Below are positions 35,341-46,690 of a stretch of 64,000 nucleotides of DNA, one piece after another. Made by a program: the position numbers and the translations under genes. Every line of letters starts with the position of its first letter. Positions within the stretch are counted from its first letter, which is position 1. This DNA comes from Silurus meridionalis (Eukaryota; Chordata; Actinopteri; Siluriformes; Siluridae): the NCBI RefSeq assembly GCF_014805685.1, contig NC_060886.1, positions 29,671,362-29,735,361 on the forward strand, in the 5' to 3' direction. Under the pieces are notes generated by a model. That model ran no database searches, was not told where the DNA came from, and worked only from the letters and a program-made list of their open reading frames with translations.

Positions 35341-35778
35341 CACTGTCTGGCCAAAAAAAGTCTCCACCTGGTCCTAGTGCCTGCCTGATAAGCCTGTGGG
35401 GGCATTTTTACATGGATTGGCCACCACAGTCCAGAACTTAACCCCATCAAGGATCTTTGGGATGTGATTGAGAAGACTTCACGCAGATGTCCGACCCTCA
35501 CAGCATGAATTTAAAATCTTGATCTGCGTTGAAACTTGGAGACGGATGATCCACTGTGGCGACCCCTAATGGGAGCAGCCGAAAAAGAAGAAGAAGATCT
35601 GTGTTGAAACTATGGCCATTATTAAATAGAACTGAATTGAATTGGGTGGAAATAAACTTCGTGGCATTCCAGAAGCTTATGAGAACGATGCTGATGTGTT
35701 TAAAGCGAAAAGGCAAATCATAAAAATATTAGTGTGAGACTTTTTGGAATTTTTAATTTTTTTTGGCCAAGCAGTGTG
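35341..35778. mobile_element. Second DNA-transposon family (TIR CTGTCTGGCCAAAAAAAG)
   Basis: The left end CACTGTCTGGCCAAAAAAAG and the right end TTTTTGGCCAAGCAGTG are imperfect inverted repeats, different from the CACTATATGG family. The inside has WDVIE-like words (GGGATGTGATTGAGAAGAC) of a Tc1-type transposase remnant. It is interrupted at 35537-35595 by a LINE tail. Confidence 0.65.
35537..35595 (+). mobile_element. Short LINE 3'-tail insertion with 16-bp target duplication
   Basis: A 59-base insert (CTGTGGCGACCCCTAATGGG followed by an AAG-rich tail) is flanked by GATCTGCGTTGAAACT (35521-35536) and GATCTGTGTTGAAACT (35596-35611), identical but for one base. The GGCGACCCCTAA sequence followed by a short tail is a widespread fish non-LTR 3' end, probably RTE-like. 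Confidence 0.75.
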
Positions 35779-36564
35779 TATATATATATATCGAGTTTTT
35801 TTGCATTTCTAACATGTTCATACTGAATGCTGTTAAAAAAAACCACACAAACTGACATTGCTATACTGCCTATTAATAAAAAGTGTATACTTTTTTTTTT
35901 TTTTTTTGCACCAAATGAACCATTCCATTTATATTGTCATGCCTGATAAAACTGACTTTTTTAATATATATATGAATTGAAATGCATATGTAAGTGTGTG
36001 TAAATATTTTGAAAAGATACACGGTCCCTGTCTTCAATGCATGTTCTGTTTTTTGGATAAAAGGACACTTGTTACAAATTCATATTCAAAGTCTTGAGTT
36101 TGATTCGATTCAACAGATATATAAAGTGTAGAAATCCATTATTTAAAAAAAAAAGCTCATATTAAAGGAATCAAAAGCGTAGGAGGGAATTTTGTATGGA
36201 AAATGTGGACGGAGCAGATGCTTGCACAACAATTGTTCACGAGTTGCAGGTACCTGGAAATGGGTTAGAAGGGGGCGGGGCTGCTGAGTGAATGGAAAAC
36301 TGTTGGGAAAGCTATAGGGGCTGTACGGCTTGTGTGTCTGTGTAATCTATCTTCCATATCGTTACGCATCGGGTTTCATATCGAGGGTAAACAATTTCTG
36401 ACTTCTTTCCTGGCTCAAAGCAATGCAGTGCAGCCAAGTTCATTTCTTTTCATTGGATTCTAATGATGTCGGTCTATTGTTTAGGTAATAACTGGCCTAG
36501 TGTAAATGCACATAAACACACTCAAACCCTGAGCATAAAATTGGTATGTGCTCCTTTTTTAAGC

Positions 36565-36720
36565 ATCCCCTTCCACATTTATTTCTTATAAAAAGCTCCA
36601 CTCATAAAGGAAGATGTTGCATTAGATTTCATGGAGTCACAATAGTGTTAGTAAAGTCAGGTCCTGATGTAGGTGAAATGAGAAGGCCTGGGGTGAACAC
36701 ACAGCAAAATTCTGTCAGAA
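36565..36720 (-). mobile_element. Tc1/mariner-like fragment
   Basis: Reverse copy: GCTCCACTCATAAAGGAAG, TCAGGTCCTGATGTAGGTG, GGCCTGGGGTG. Confidence 0.58.
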
Positions 36721-38454
36721 GCCAGAAATTCTCCTGGGAATACAGCTCATGAAGCATGGAGAATACAACCGAGCCAGGAATGTTGCTTATGATCCAGATC
36801 ACATCAAACAAACAACTTCATGTCCCAGCAAACATCAATACCATCTAGCATGGCTGCTACAGACCACGTTTCTCCAGCATACTCTCCAGCTCTTCCATTC
36901 TCCCAGCACCTGATTGAGCACAGGTGTGTTCAATTACACATTTACTCACACCATATGTATAGACTTTACTCATTGAATGTGAAGTATACGCTCAGTCCCT
37001 GCATTTGCATAATTGCAATTAACAATTACTGCCTGTGTGTGTGTCATGTTGTGCTGTGTAGAAGCCATGGATACAGCCAGGAATGCACCTTGGAATTCTG
37101 TGTACAAGCCGGGAATACACCAGGATTGCTGCATACAAGCCACAAATTCATCCGGGATGGTAAGTTAGTTTAACTTAAATCACTGTATACACAATTGTAA
37201 TGATGTTTATCCTAGCAAGTTTAAAATAATGATGGGAGGAAGTAAAAGGGAGGAAGCTGGAGAACACAGAGAATGGGCTTTGATAAGAGAACAAGCTAAA
37301 AGTCCACACAGACAGGAACCTCAACTCAGATATGACCTGAAGACTATGTGCTGCTTCACATGAACCCTGAGCAGAAAATATTTCAGATTCTGGGTTAATC
37401 CTTTCAAGGCACCATGCACCACCTGACACACACACACCCACCCACACACACACACACACGAAGTCTGAAGGAATCACAGGCACGTTACAAAGGGCAGATT
37501 GTTTCCTGTGTGTGTGGGATGAAAGGGGAAGCAGGGGGAAAAAGAGGGGGGGTCCAACTGAAACTTGGCAACCTGACCCTTGACTGGGTGCAAAAATCCA
37601 GCGGTGGATGAGTCTCTTCCCTGTTTCTGTTCTTTTCTTGCTTATCTGCTGTGTTTTATCAATTATCTGATATTCCACTTTATTCATTAGTATCAAGTTC
37701 TGCAACAAAATTCCAGTATCGGATGAATACACACCGATATTGAACACGATCCTGCTCTCATTGGCTGTCATTCTTTGCTTTCTCCATACCGTTCCCAGTT
37801 TGCTAGCATAAATTTAGTGCAATCGTCATACAAGCTACAATTAGCTGGCTAGGAATGGTTAGCGGAGGATTGACATGATGAGAAATGTAAACAAATTCAA
37901 AATGGGGATGCAGAATAAAAAAAAAAAACAGTTGCCTTTTTGTAACCATAATCTTACATATAAATGGAAAAACAGCTACGGTAGTGTGTAATTAATGCAG
38001 CATAAACGCATGAGGTTTTTTGAGGTAAAAGAATGCCGAGAATTGCACCAGAGCTTCAGAACCAATCAGCATGATGACAACACTTTCACTCCCTTTCCTT
38101 CATGGGTCTCCTCCAACATTCATTAAATTATTGAAGACCCCTGTCAGAACTTTTGCAGCTTTTTTTTAGGTTTAAAAGCTAAACAATGCAGAAATTCTTT
38201 GCTAACCCACTATCTTTAACACTGTGTAGTTGTGCGTGCTCAATTAAAGCAAGAAAAACACACTTGACACACAGATCTTGAATAATGGCCTCTTGTTGAA
38301 TGGAACTGATGTGAAGCCGACTTGTAAAAGTGTTGAAGGCTTTTATTATCATTTAACTTCCCGTTTGGGTTTGTTCCTGGTTTTCAGAGAGTTCAGCAAA
38401 AGCCACGCCCTCGAACGCTGTTTGTACTTGTATGTAGTTTTTCTCGGTTGTGTT

Positions 38455-39586
38455 CATTAGAGTAAACTACAGTGGATTAAAATGTAGTAAAATAGAAAGG
38501 AGTACATTACCATTGAGTAGAGTATAGAAGTGTATAATAATGTGCATCATAGTTCAATACAGAATAATACAGTACAGTACAAGTTCACATTAAATACAGT
38601 AGAGAACAGAAAAGTAGAGTACAATAGACAAATGTAGACAATAGTAAAGTACAATAAAATACAGTACAGAAAAATACTTTATTTTATATACTATGGAGTT
38701 CAATACTGTACAGAATGTTACAGTAGAGAAGTATAGTAGAGTACAATAGAAATAAGTATAGTAGAGTACAGAAAAGTACAGTAGGAAAGAGTATAGTGTT
38801 GTGAAATACTTCAAGTGCAGCGGAGTACACTATTATAGTACAGAAAAGTACAGTGTAGTGCAATAGAGTAATGTAGAATACAATAGTGTACAGAATGGTA
38901 CACTAAAGTACAGTAGAGTACAGAAAAGTACCGTAGGGAGGAGTATAGTAATGTGAAATACTTGGAGTGCAGTAAAGGGCACTATATTAAGGTAGAGAAA
39001 AGTACAGTATAGTACTATAGAGTAATGTTGAGTACAATAAAGTACAGTCGATCACTGCACAGCAAAATAAGAAATAGTACAGTGAAGTACAATGGAGTAA
39101 TGTGGAGTACAGTACAGAAGGGTACAGTGTAGTAAAATACAGTACATGAGTACAAAGTACATTAGACTGAAGTACAGTAAAGTACAACAGAGTACAGTAC
39201 AGAAAAGTACAGTATAGAAACCCAGCAGAGTAGAGTACAGTAGAGTGAAGTAAAATGAAATACAGTAGTGTGCTGAAGAATACAGTGAATTACAGTATAG
39301 TACAGTAGATTAATGTAGAGTGTAATACAGTACAGAATGATGCAGTATAGTGGAGTGAAATAGATGACAAAATAGTAGCGTATAGTACAAGTAAACCAAT
39401 GCAACAGAATACAGTATGGTACAGTAGAGACGAGTTTAGTCAAATGGAATACAGTAGAGTGCAGTAGATAATTGTATAATATTGTAATACAATAGATTGA
39501 GAATAAAGTATAATAGTGTAATTTAGAGTACAGTATAGTAAAGTACATTACAACCAAGTACATAGATTACAGTATAGAAAAGTACA
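38455..39586. repeat. Degenerate GTAC-rich satellite
   Basis: About 1.1 kb built almost entirely of variants of AGTACAGTA and GAGTACAGAAA with no pure array. The many GTAC tetramers recur every 5-20 bases. One strand is rich in purine-plus-TAC words and lacks stops in some frames. Confidence 0.85.
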
Positions 39587-39587
39587 A

Positions 39588-39733
39588 AGGGCATATGTTC
39601 AGATTCCAGCCACACCAAGATACCACTCCTGGGCCCCTGAGCAAGGCCCTTAACTGCATAGCTGCTTAGTTGTATGGATGAAAGTCACTCTGCATAAGGG
39701 TTTCTCCCAAACGACAATAATGTAAATGTACAC
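39588..39733 (+). repeat. tRNA-derived SINE at the edge of the GTAC satellite
   Basis: A plus copy (CATATGTTCAGATTCCAGCC, CCTGAGCAAGGCCCTTAAC, TAATGTAAATGTA tail) that begins where the satellite ends. Confidence 0.68.
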
Positions 39734-40054
39734 TACAGTAGAATAGAGTTCTAACTAAGAGGACATTTGGTGTGACAGGAGCCACGAAACACAAGTGTAA
39801 GAACAGAAGGACCAAAACGTAATTTGTAAAATAGAAAGTTTATTCAAATAACACCCTATAAACCGGGATATTTGTGCAAAAAAACAAAAAAAATACCATT
39901 AATCGCATAGTTGATTATAATGTGATTAGAGTATTGGGAGGTTTTTTTTTTTCTTGCCCTTCATCAGACTCTGCACAGAATCCATCTGCTAATGGGAAAT
40001 TCCTGCCTTATCTGTGTTTTACGGTTTCTGTTCTGCCAGAAGGGTTGGCAATCT

Positions 40055-40055
<1 letters not shown>

Positions 40056-40096
<41 letters not shown>
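40056..40096. repeat. CA dinucleotide array
   Basis: About 20 CA units, uninterrupted. Shorter ones lie at 37424-37459, 42463-42480 and 42827-42856. Confidence 0.94.
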
Positions 40097-40098
<2 letters not shown>

Positions 40099-40539
40099 CT
40101 ACTGATTGCTCATGTTTCTGACTCAACAGCTAAAGACAGCAGAAGTGATATAAAGCAGAAGAAAGAGAGAAAGAAAGATGGATTAAATGCAACGATTGGA
40201 CGCGGCAAATTCAGTGTTTAAATACAAACTATTTTATCATTACTGTTTGCAGTCATGGCTTTTTCTTTTCTCCGATTAAAATGTTCGTGCACGGAAACTG
40301 TCCCAGATCCCAGTGCTTTCGGAGTAAATTCCATTTAAACTGTACGCATTGTCAGCGAGGCCTTTTCAGTCCTCCGAGGGGTCGTTTAACAAACTCCACT
40401 CGAGCTAATAAAGCGCTGAAATGGCCCTTAATATGGCGACTGGGAGCCAAACGCAGGAAGAAGTGAGAGGATGAGGGCATGCGGAGAATAATACCAGAAC
40501 ACAGCACTTTATAGTCCAGTAAACTACATTATACAGGCA

Positions 40540-40775
40540 AAAGTATTGGGACGAAGGTTTCTTAAAGCTATAAAGCTCTCAAATCAACCCTTTGGATGAA
40601 TGTGAACCCAGACTGCACCCTAGGCCTCCTCACCTCACCTACATCAGTACCTGGCTTTAGAAACTGTATCTGAATCTCCACAAATCTCCACAAAATCTAG
40701 TGGAACATCTTCCCTGAGGAATGGAGGCTGTTCTAGCAGGGAATTTGGACTAAATGTGGAATGGGATGAGCTTTG
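40540..40775 (+). mobile_element. Tc1/mariner-like fragment
   Basis: Plus copy: GGCAAAAGTATTGGGACG, CACCTACATCAGTACCTGGC, ATCTAGTGGAACATCTTCCC. Confidence 0.65.
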
Positions 40776-41392
40776 ATACTTCACAAACAGACCTAAAATC
40801 CCATTTCTAAAGGTTATGTCTGAAGCATTTAGCCCTTATTATCATGTGCCAGGATCTGCAGTTGTTTCAAGGCATTTTAAGTGTGTGTGTGTGTGTGTTG
40901 TAACTGGTACAGCCTGACCATTGGATTCCTTGGTACGAGCACTCCTTTATCAGGGCAGTGTAAAGATCAGGCGTGCACGTTCACTCCACACCACACTGGG
41001 ATGTTTTTATATCATGGCCTATTTTACTTGAAATGACACTAAGGGCAAAAATAATCTCCGAAGCCTGATATCTGTGAAATAGTTCATGGTTCATCCCTCA
41101 CACACGTTCATCTTAGTGGGGACTGTCATCATTCAGAACAATTACTCTGTATTACAAGAATGATATCATATCACAACCAATCAGCATTTTCATTCATTTC
41201 TCTCTTCCTCTGTGTCTGTATTTAGTGATTTGTTTGTTTTTATTTTGTTTTTTTGGTTGTTTTTCTTACCTGCTACTTATTTTAAAGTTAGAACTTTACA
41301 CTTAGCAGACATTTTCCCCTCAAATATCTCTTGCGTGCAAGTGAGCGACTGCCCTCTAGTGGACAAAAAGCGAAAACATGAAATATATCTAC

Positions 41393-41435
<43 letters not shown>

Positions 41436-41494
41436 TATATATTTAATGCTACATTTTGTTTCTCATTATTATAAATAATTGTTTCTTCTTCTTT

Positions 41495-41547
<53 letters not shown>

Positions 41548-41947
41548 TATCATTGTTATAAATAATTATTTCTGACACAGAAAAGCTAAATGTAGCATGT
41601 TTAAATGTGATAATAAAAATAACTAAATATTAACAATAGTAATAACAACCATAATAATAATAATAATAATCATAATAATAATAATAATAATAATGTGTTT
41701 TGATTTTATCACAAAATTATTCTTATTCATTTAGGCTAAAATGTTTAGTAATATTTTTTATAACATACATATGCTACATTTATACTTGTCAATGTCAGTC
41801 ATTATAACAATAATAATCATAATAACCATATTATAAAAATACAAATATTTAATTAAATAAAATCATTTCAAATGATTTCAAATATTTTAAAGAATTCATT
41901 ATTTTAATACGTTCAATATACTATTTAGAGTAATAATCGTAATAAGA

Positions 41948-41981
<34 letters not shown>
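41393..41981. repeat. AAT/ATT trinucleotide arrays in opposite orientation
   Basis: AAT arrays at 41393-41434 and 41651-41694 alternate with ATT arrays at 41497-41543 and 41948-41981, within otherwise very AT-rich DNA. Confidence 0.93.
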
Positions 41982-42826
41982 GGTTGAATGTGCTGGATTT
42001 AGCTTGTTACACCTGACATAACATGAATCTTACACTTTATAACACAATATTAGGTGAACTTGTTACTGCTGGTAAGTTTTTTTATTACTTTATTTTATAA
42101 TTAAATATTATTGTTATTATGAGTAGTAATAGTGGTAATAGTTATCCTGTTATATCACGTGAGTGCCGATTGATTTACAAACAACAGTAGTCGAAGAATA
42201 ACGTGCTCACTGAGGACAGGTCCTGATCACATCTACATCAGAAATACATTTTATTTAAAGCGGACATTAAGATTTCACTCGACTGATAATATCAGCTGTG
42301 TCTGTCTCTTAATGGCATTTTACCTCCCAGTGACTCTCGTCCCCTGGTATCAGAGTAATTAGCAACAGCGACTAAACAGTAGGTTTCGGTCAGAGATGCC
42401 TGATAAAATCACAAAAACGGGCAATCAAAAGCTCCTACACTGAAACTCTGTCAGCCTTTACACACACACACACACACACAGTTGTCCTTTTCTTTTATAT
42501 TGCAATAAAACCAGAAACCAGAGCACACTTGAAAAAGAGAGATAAAAAGAGAGGAAAGAAACAAGGCGGTGGAGGAAATACTGTTTATAGACACTTTAAC
42601 CCAGGAAATAACAGGAACTTTTATGTCTTGCATGTTCCTCACCATCCAGTAACTAGAAATGGTTCAAACATGTTCATGGAACGAAAAAAAAGGAAGGATT
42701 TTGCAAATCTGTGGTGTGAGGAGTAAAACGCTTCATAATCCATTCCACGTCCCATAATGCCATTGGAATTAGTTCTCTATAGCACATTTTCTAAAATGTT
42801 TACTTTCTTATATAATGAACCCCCTC

Positions 42827-42860
<34 letters not shown>

Positions 42861-42889
42861 AATCCACCTTAAGACCCCATTCACTGTTA

Positions 42890-43045
42890 TATTGAGCTCC
42901 AATACCTGGCTTTGCGAACACGTTGTGATGAAACAGATTTGGGTCTAGAGAAAGGAAAATGATCTGACTGTGGTCCCTGAACTTTTTGGAACAAATTTGA
43001 GGAAGAACCACATATGGCTGAAAAGGTCCTGTGTTTAAATACTCC
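42890..43045 (-). mobile_element. Tc1/mariner-like fragment
   Basis: Reverse copy: TGATGAAACAGATTTGGGTC, GAGGAAGAACCACATATGGC. It lies 400 bases upstream of the arl4c promoter boxes. Confidence 0.62.
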
Positions 43046-43429
43046 TTATATAAATTCCGCTTTATGTAATACTCGACTCTGACAGCAGGTGGCACTGTCG
43101 GGTCGTACAATTCCCAATCACATTCTGGTCTTTCCTGGGAACTTCTGATCAAGAGTGTTCCATTATTTACACTTCTATGTGATGCAGGTTTCATCTAGAA
43201 GGTTATCGGGTTATTTTGCTCAGAACCCGCTGATACCGAACCACTCGAGAAAATAAGTTCGGTGATTCAGGCACAAGCTACAAAAAGGGGGTCAGTGTGT
43301 ACACGTGCACACGGTATCACTAGATAAACATTCACTAGGCTGATTTCTGAGGACCAAGAGGCTCCTGACTCATCTCTGGTGAATGTGTGTTTATTTGCCA
43401 TGCTGTCTGTTTCAGCAAAGGAAATGGTG

Positions 43430-43640
43430 CAGCTAGGCGACGGCAGTGGGCGGGACAAAGGGGGATGGAGATGGAGCCTTGTTTCTGTTTTTTGGATGGT
43501 CTCAACCAATCACGAGACAGTCTCGGAGTGTCCGTCACGAGCATTTGTGTTTGGCAAAGCGTGTGGGTGGAGTCTCAGGAAGCCCTTTCGCTGCTATGCA
43601 GTTCCTCTCAGCATTCATTCGTTGAGGTGGTGAGACGAGC
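43430..43640 (+). promoter_or_regulatory. arl4c: Probable arl4c promoter
   Basis: A GC box, AGTGGGCGGGACA (43445-43457), and CCAATCACG (43506-43514) lie about 530-600 bases upstream of the ATG. A GC-richer stretch follows, and then about 400 bases of likely 5' UTR without an obvious intron. No TATA box is visible. The start site is probably between 43560 and 43680, an inference from composition. Confidence 0.45.
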
Positions 43641-44043
43641 TGCTGTGTGCTCCGACTACTGATTTACCCTGTGCTCAGGCATATTTTCTGTTTTCTCTGG
43701 GACTACGCTTTTTTTTCCTCTTTTCTTTTTTAAGGATTTGGTCCACATAAGGTTTTTTTTTTTTTAAGGCATCATGTTTAAAAAAAAAGACTGAGTTGAT
43801 CATGGAATAACTGGGAGAAGAAACCGGTTGGTCTGAAAGAGGAAAGATGGTGTTTTAACCTGTTCATGGAGCAGAATGCAAATGTAAATCTCTACACCGG
43901 GACTGGAAAGGTGTGCGACCGAGGACTGAGGACTTTATCCTCCAACATCTGCCTTGAGCGTCTTCTTATGACCGCCTCATAAGCTGTTAAGACTACTGCG
44001 ACCGAACAGCTACTACTGAATCGTTCATTGGTCAGGTAAAGAA

Positions 44044-44622
44044 ATGGGGAACAGCTTTTCCAACATATCCGCCTTCCAGTCACTCCACATTGTGATGTTG
44101 GGGCTGGACTCGGCCGGCAAGACGACCGTCCTCTACAGGCTTAAGTTTAATGAGTTTGTGAACACCGTGCCCACGATCGGTTTCAACACCGAGAAGATCA
44201 AGCTGAGCAACGGTGCAGCGAAGGGCATCAGCTGCCATTTCTGGGATGTGGGCGGCCAAGAGAAGCTGCGTCCGCTTTGGAAGTCGTACAGCCGCTGCAC
44301 TGATGGGATCATCTACGTGGTGGATTCGGTGGACGTAGACCGACTTGAGGAGGCTAAGACCGAGTTGCACAAAGTGACCAAATTCGCAGAGAACCAAGGA
44401 ACTCCACTGCTGGTCATCGCCAATAAGCAGGACCTGCCCAGGTCCCTGCCAGTGGCGGATATAGAGAAGCAGCTGGCACTCAACGAGTTGACTCCGTCCA
44501 CAGCGTACCACGTCCAGCCCGCTTGCGCAATCATCGGAGAAGGGCTCCACGAAGGCATGGACAAGCTGTATGAGATGATCGTGAAGCGGCGAAAAGCCCT
44601 AAAGCAGAAGAAGAAGCGATAA
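44044..44622 (+). CDS. arl4c: ADP-ribosylation factor-like protein 4C (Arl4c)
   Basis: One uninterrupted 192-residue frame, identical in length to human ARL4C and near-identical through residues 8-57. Gly2 is the N-myristoylation site. The P-loop GLDSAGKT is 20-27, switch I has PTIG (43-46), switch II is WDVGGQE (67-73, Gln72 intact), the guanine-specificity motif NKQD is 127-130, and the basic tail RRKALKQKKKR targets membrane phosphoinositides and the nucleus. Family knowledge: Arl4 proteins are constitutively exchange-prone Arf-like GTPases at the plasma membrane that recruit cytohesin/Arf6 and shape endosomes and filopodia. The ATG has a good context (AAGAAATGG) and is the family start. 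Arl4a and Arl4d are less similar. Teleosts have two arl4c copies and I cannot say which one this is. Confidence 0.97.
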   Translation: MGNSFSNISAFQSLHIVMLGLDSAGKTTVLYRLKFNEFVNTVPTIGFNTEKIKLSNGAAKGISCHFWDVGGQEKLRPLWKSYSRCTDGIIYVVDSVDVDRLEEAKTELHKVTKFAENQGTPLLVIANKQDLPRSLPVADIEKQLALNELTPSTAYHVQPACAIIGEGLHEGMDKLYEMIVKRRKALKQKKKR

Positions 44623-45360
44623 CCGATAAATGTTTGCTTCAAGGATCCTTTTTACCCCTTCTCATTCATGCCTTCCTGCAAGCCCGGGGCCCATCGTCAT
44701 GTGCCAACGCAATGATGCATCGCTTGGATTATGGATTGTTTTGGGCAGTTTGTTTGCTCAGAGTTGGATTTCTGTTGAACTTTGTCAGACACTGTATGGC
44801 TTGCTGGGTGGTTTCGAACCACGGTGAACTTACAGAAAAAAAAACTTGAATTGTTACAATAAAAAAAAGGGGCTGGTTCCCTTTCTTTGCTGCTGTTAAT
44901 TACTGTGCAAGTAGCCTTGTCGTCATACTGAAGGATCTCTCTTCTACTTTAGCACTGTGAAGAATTACGAACGCTGCCGTTAATTTCATTTCGGGTTTTT
45001 TTCTCAGCTCGATTTTTCTCTCCGACGACCGGCCCGAAGCGTTACTGTGCGTATCACGAGGAACTCCATTCGGTTCTGTCCTGTTTCCTCTGCAGGTTGA
45101 CCTGTTTAGGCCTGAAATGAGGAGATAACGTTCGGTACTCATGGACTCTGCATACACGTGCAGGCTTATGAAGAATCTAGAGAACATGACGTGTGGTGGA
45201 CGGTGCTTACCATTCACGCGCTTGCAACCTCGGTCCACCACTTAGCACTTTTCCTTACCAAAACCAGTAGAGTTCGACACTGTATTGCAAAACTCCAGAT
45301 TATTGTATTACATGGTCAAAAGATGAATTCTGAATTATTTTTCAATTAAAATATATTGAG
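44623..45360 (+). other. arl4c: arl4c 3' UTR candidates
   Basis: AATAAA at 44858-44863, followed by a run of A, is the nearest polyadenylation signal. ATTAAA at 45345-45350 would give a 0.73-kb UTR. The sequence to 45350 is free of recognisable repeats, unlike the DNA after 45.7 kb, which supports the longer UTR. Mammalian ARL4C also has a long 3' UTR. Confidence 0.4.
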
Positions 45361-45703
45361 AAAATGCTTCGTATCTGGTTTTTTTACTGTTTGGAGGAAC
45401 GTTGGAGATGTTGGAGGTGGTTGTTGTTGTTTGTTTGTATGTGTTTTGTTTGGTTTGCAGCCCCAAATTTTATTTTGCTCCATCAAAATTGCATCTGAAA
45501 CCAACTCAAAGTCAAAACTAAACATTTTCTCCAGTGTAAATAATCTTTTTGGGACTGGAACCTTCTGGAAAATCCTGCAATAGAGCCTGATGGAAACATG
45601 CAAACTGTTCCCTTTACCTTTCGCTGACTTTTAGGCAAATTGGGTTTGAAATTTGTTAAATGTCCTACAGCTCATGGCTTCTATTGGGATCAGATGGTGT
45701 GTG

Positions 45704-45705
<2 letters not shown>

Positions 45706-45754
<49 letters not shown>
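45706..45754. repeat. GT dinucleotide array
   Basis: About 24 GT units. Further GT arrays: 29755-29777, 50515-50564, 50901-50941, 52842-52868 and 54259-54308. Confidence 0.94.
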
Positions 45755-45755
<1 letters not shown>

Positions 45756-46359
45756 AGGGGGTGTTTTAGAACAACAGAGGTCGATAGACTGATTAGGGGG
45801 GATGGTGAACCTAACATGGTGCTTTAAACCCTAGTTAGTGCTTGCAGTCATTATTTCGTCAATGTAACACACAGAAGCATCCTAATGGCCGCCATGTGTC
45901 GCTTATGTTTATCAGTGTTTAAAAAAGCCGCTTAACTTTGCTTAGGTCTACCTTAATACTGTGGATATGAACCTTATTGGTTTTAAACAGATTCTGGAAG
46001 GCCTAGAAGAGCTTTTCAATGCTTAACACCACACATCCTCTCTGTATCCTGCATATATCTGGAAAGAGTTCGGACTCCTTTAAAACCACCAGCCAGCCTT
46101 CATTCTTGTTTTGTTTCAGGCTCCCAACATGGCTGAGCTTTGGGAGATGAGTGCTGGCATTGCCAGCTGTGTAGGTTTTGGAGAGGGGGGGACTGAAATG
46201 TTGGCTGTAGGTATCGAATTTGTGTTGTTGTTGCAGCTGTTATTTCAGCTTCTCAATAGTCCTTAAAGTGTCCCTCAGATCAGAATAAGGTTTTAAGAGG
46301 GTTGAAAATAGATATGGAAAAAAACCTGATCATTGAATTCCTATATGCCTTTTAAACAT

Positions 46360-46690
46360 CTCATTCAGCCCCCATTTGCTGTTAGAGTAACCTCCACTCT
46401 TCCAGGAAGATGTTCCTCTAGATTTTGAAGTGGGCTTATGGAGATTTATTCGTCCACAAGTGTGTTTGTAAACTCAGATACTGATGTAGTTGATGTGAGG
46501 AGTGCAGTCTGGGGTGCCTTCCAGTTTATCCCATTAATGTTCTATAGCAGGAGATCTTCTAAATTCAAACCATATGTTCACAAAGCTGGCCTTGTGCACA
46601 GGAGCGTAGAAGATTGGACCAGGTTTGTCTCCTAGTTCAACTGAAGGGAAAAATAAACGCTTCCACGTCCCTATGGCTGGAAAAAGTCAA
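46360..46690 (-). mobile_element. Tc1/mariner-like copy
   Basis: Reverse copy: CCTCCACTCTTCCAGGAAG, CTATAGCAGGAGATCTTC, GGCCTTGTGCACAGGAGC, CCTATGGCTGG. Confidence 0.68.

Larger units (their letters stand above)
34494..35880 (+). other. sh3bp4: Putative sh3bp4 3' UTR, largely transposon-derived
   Basis: AATAAA signals occur at 35651-35656 and 35875-35880. If either is used, the 3' UTR includes a Tc1-like copy (34672-35085) and part or all of a second DNA element (35341-35778). The true cleavage site cannot be chosen from sequence alone. Confidence 0.35.
35881..43430. other. Spacer between sh3bp4 and arl4c
   Basis: No gene is seen. Contents: Tc1-like fragments (36565-36720, 40540-40775, 42890-43045), the GTAC satellite (38455-39586), a SINE (39588-39733), CA arrays (40056-40096, 42463-42480, 42827-42856) and AAT/ATT arrays (41393-41981). 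Stretches 36730-38450 and 42000-42450 show no recognisable element. Short open frames in the satellite are artefacts of its lack of stop codons. Confidence 0.6.

Noticed and set aside
38590..39563. Long minus-strand frames rich in Tyr/Leu/Ser/Phe
   Set aside because: Translation of the GTAC satellite, which lacks stops in that frame.
44080..44550. 156-residue minus-strand frame
   Set aside because: Antisense of arl4c, a well-known GTPase gene with all G motifs intact.
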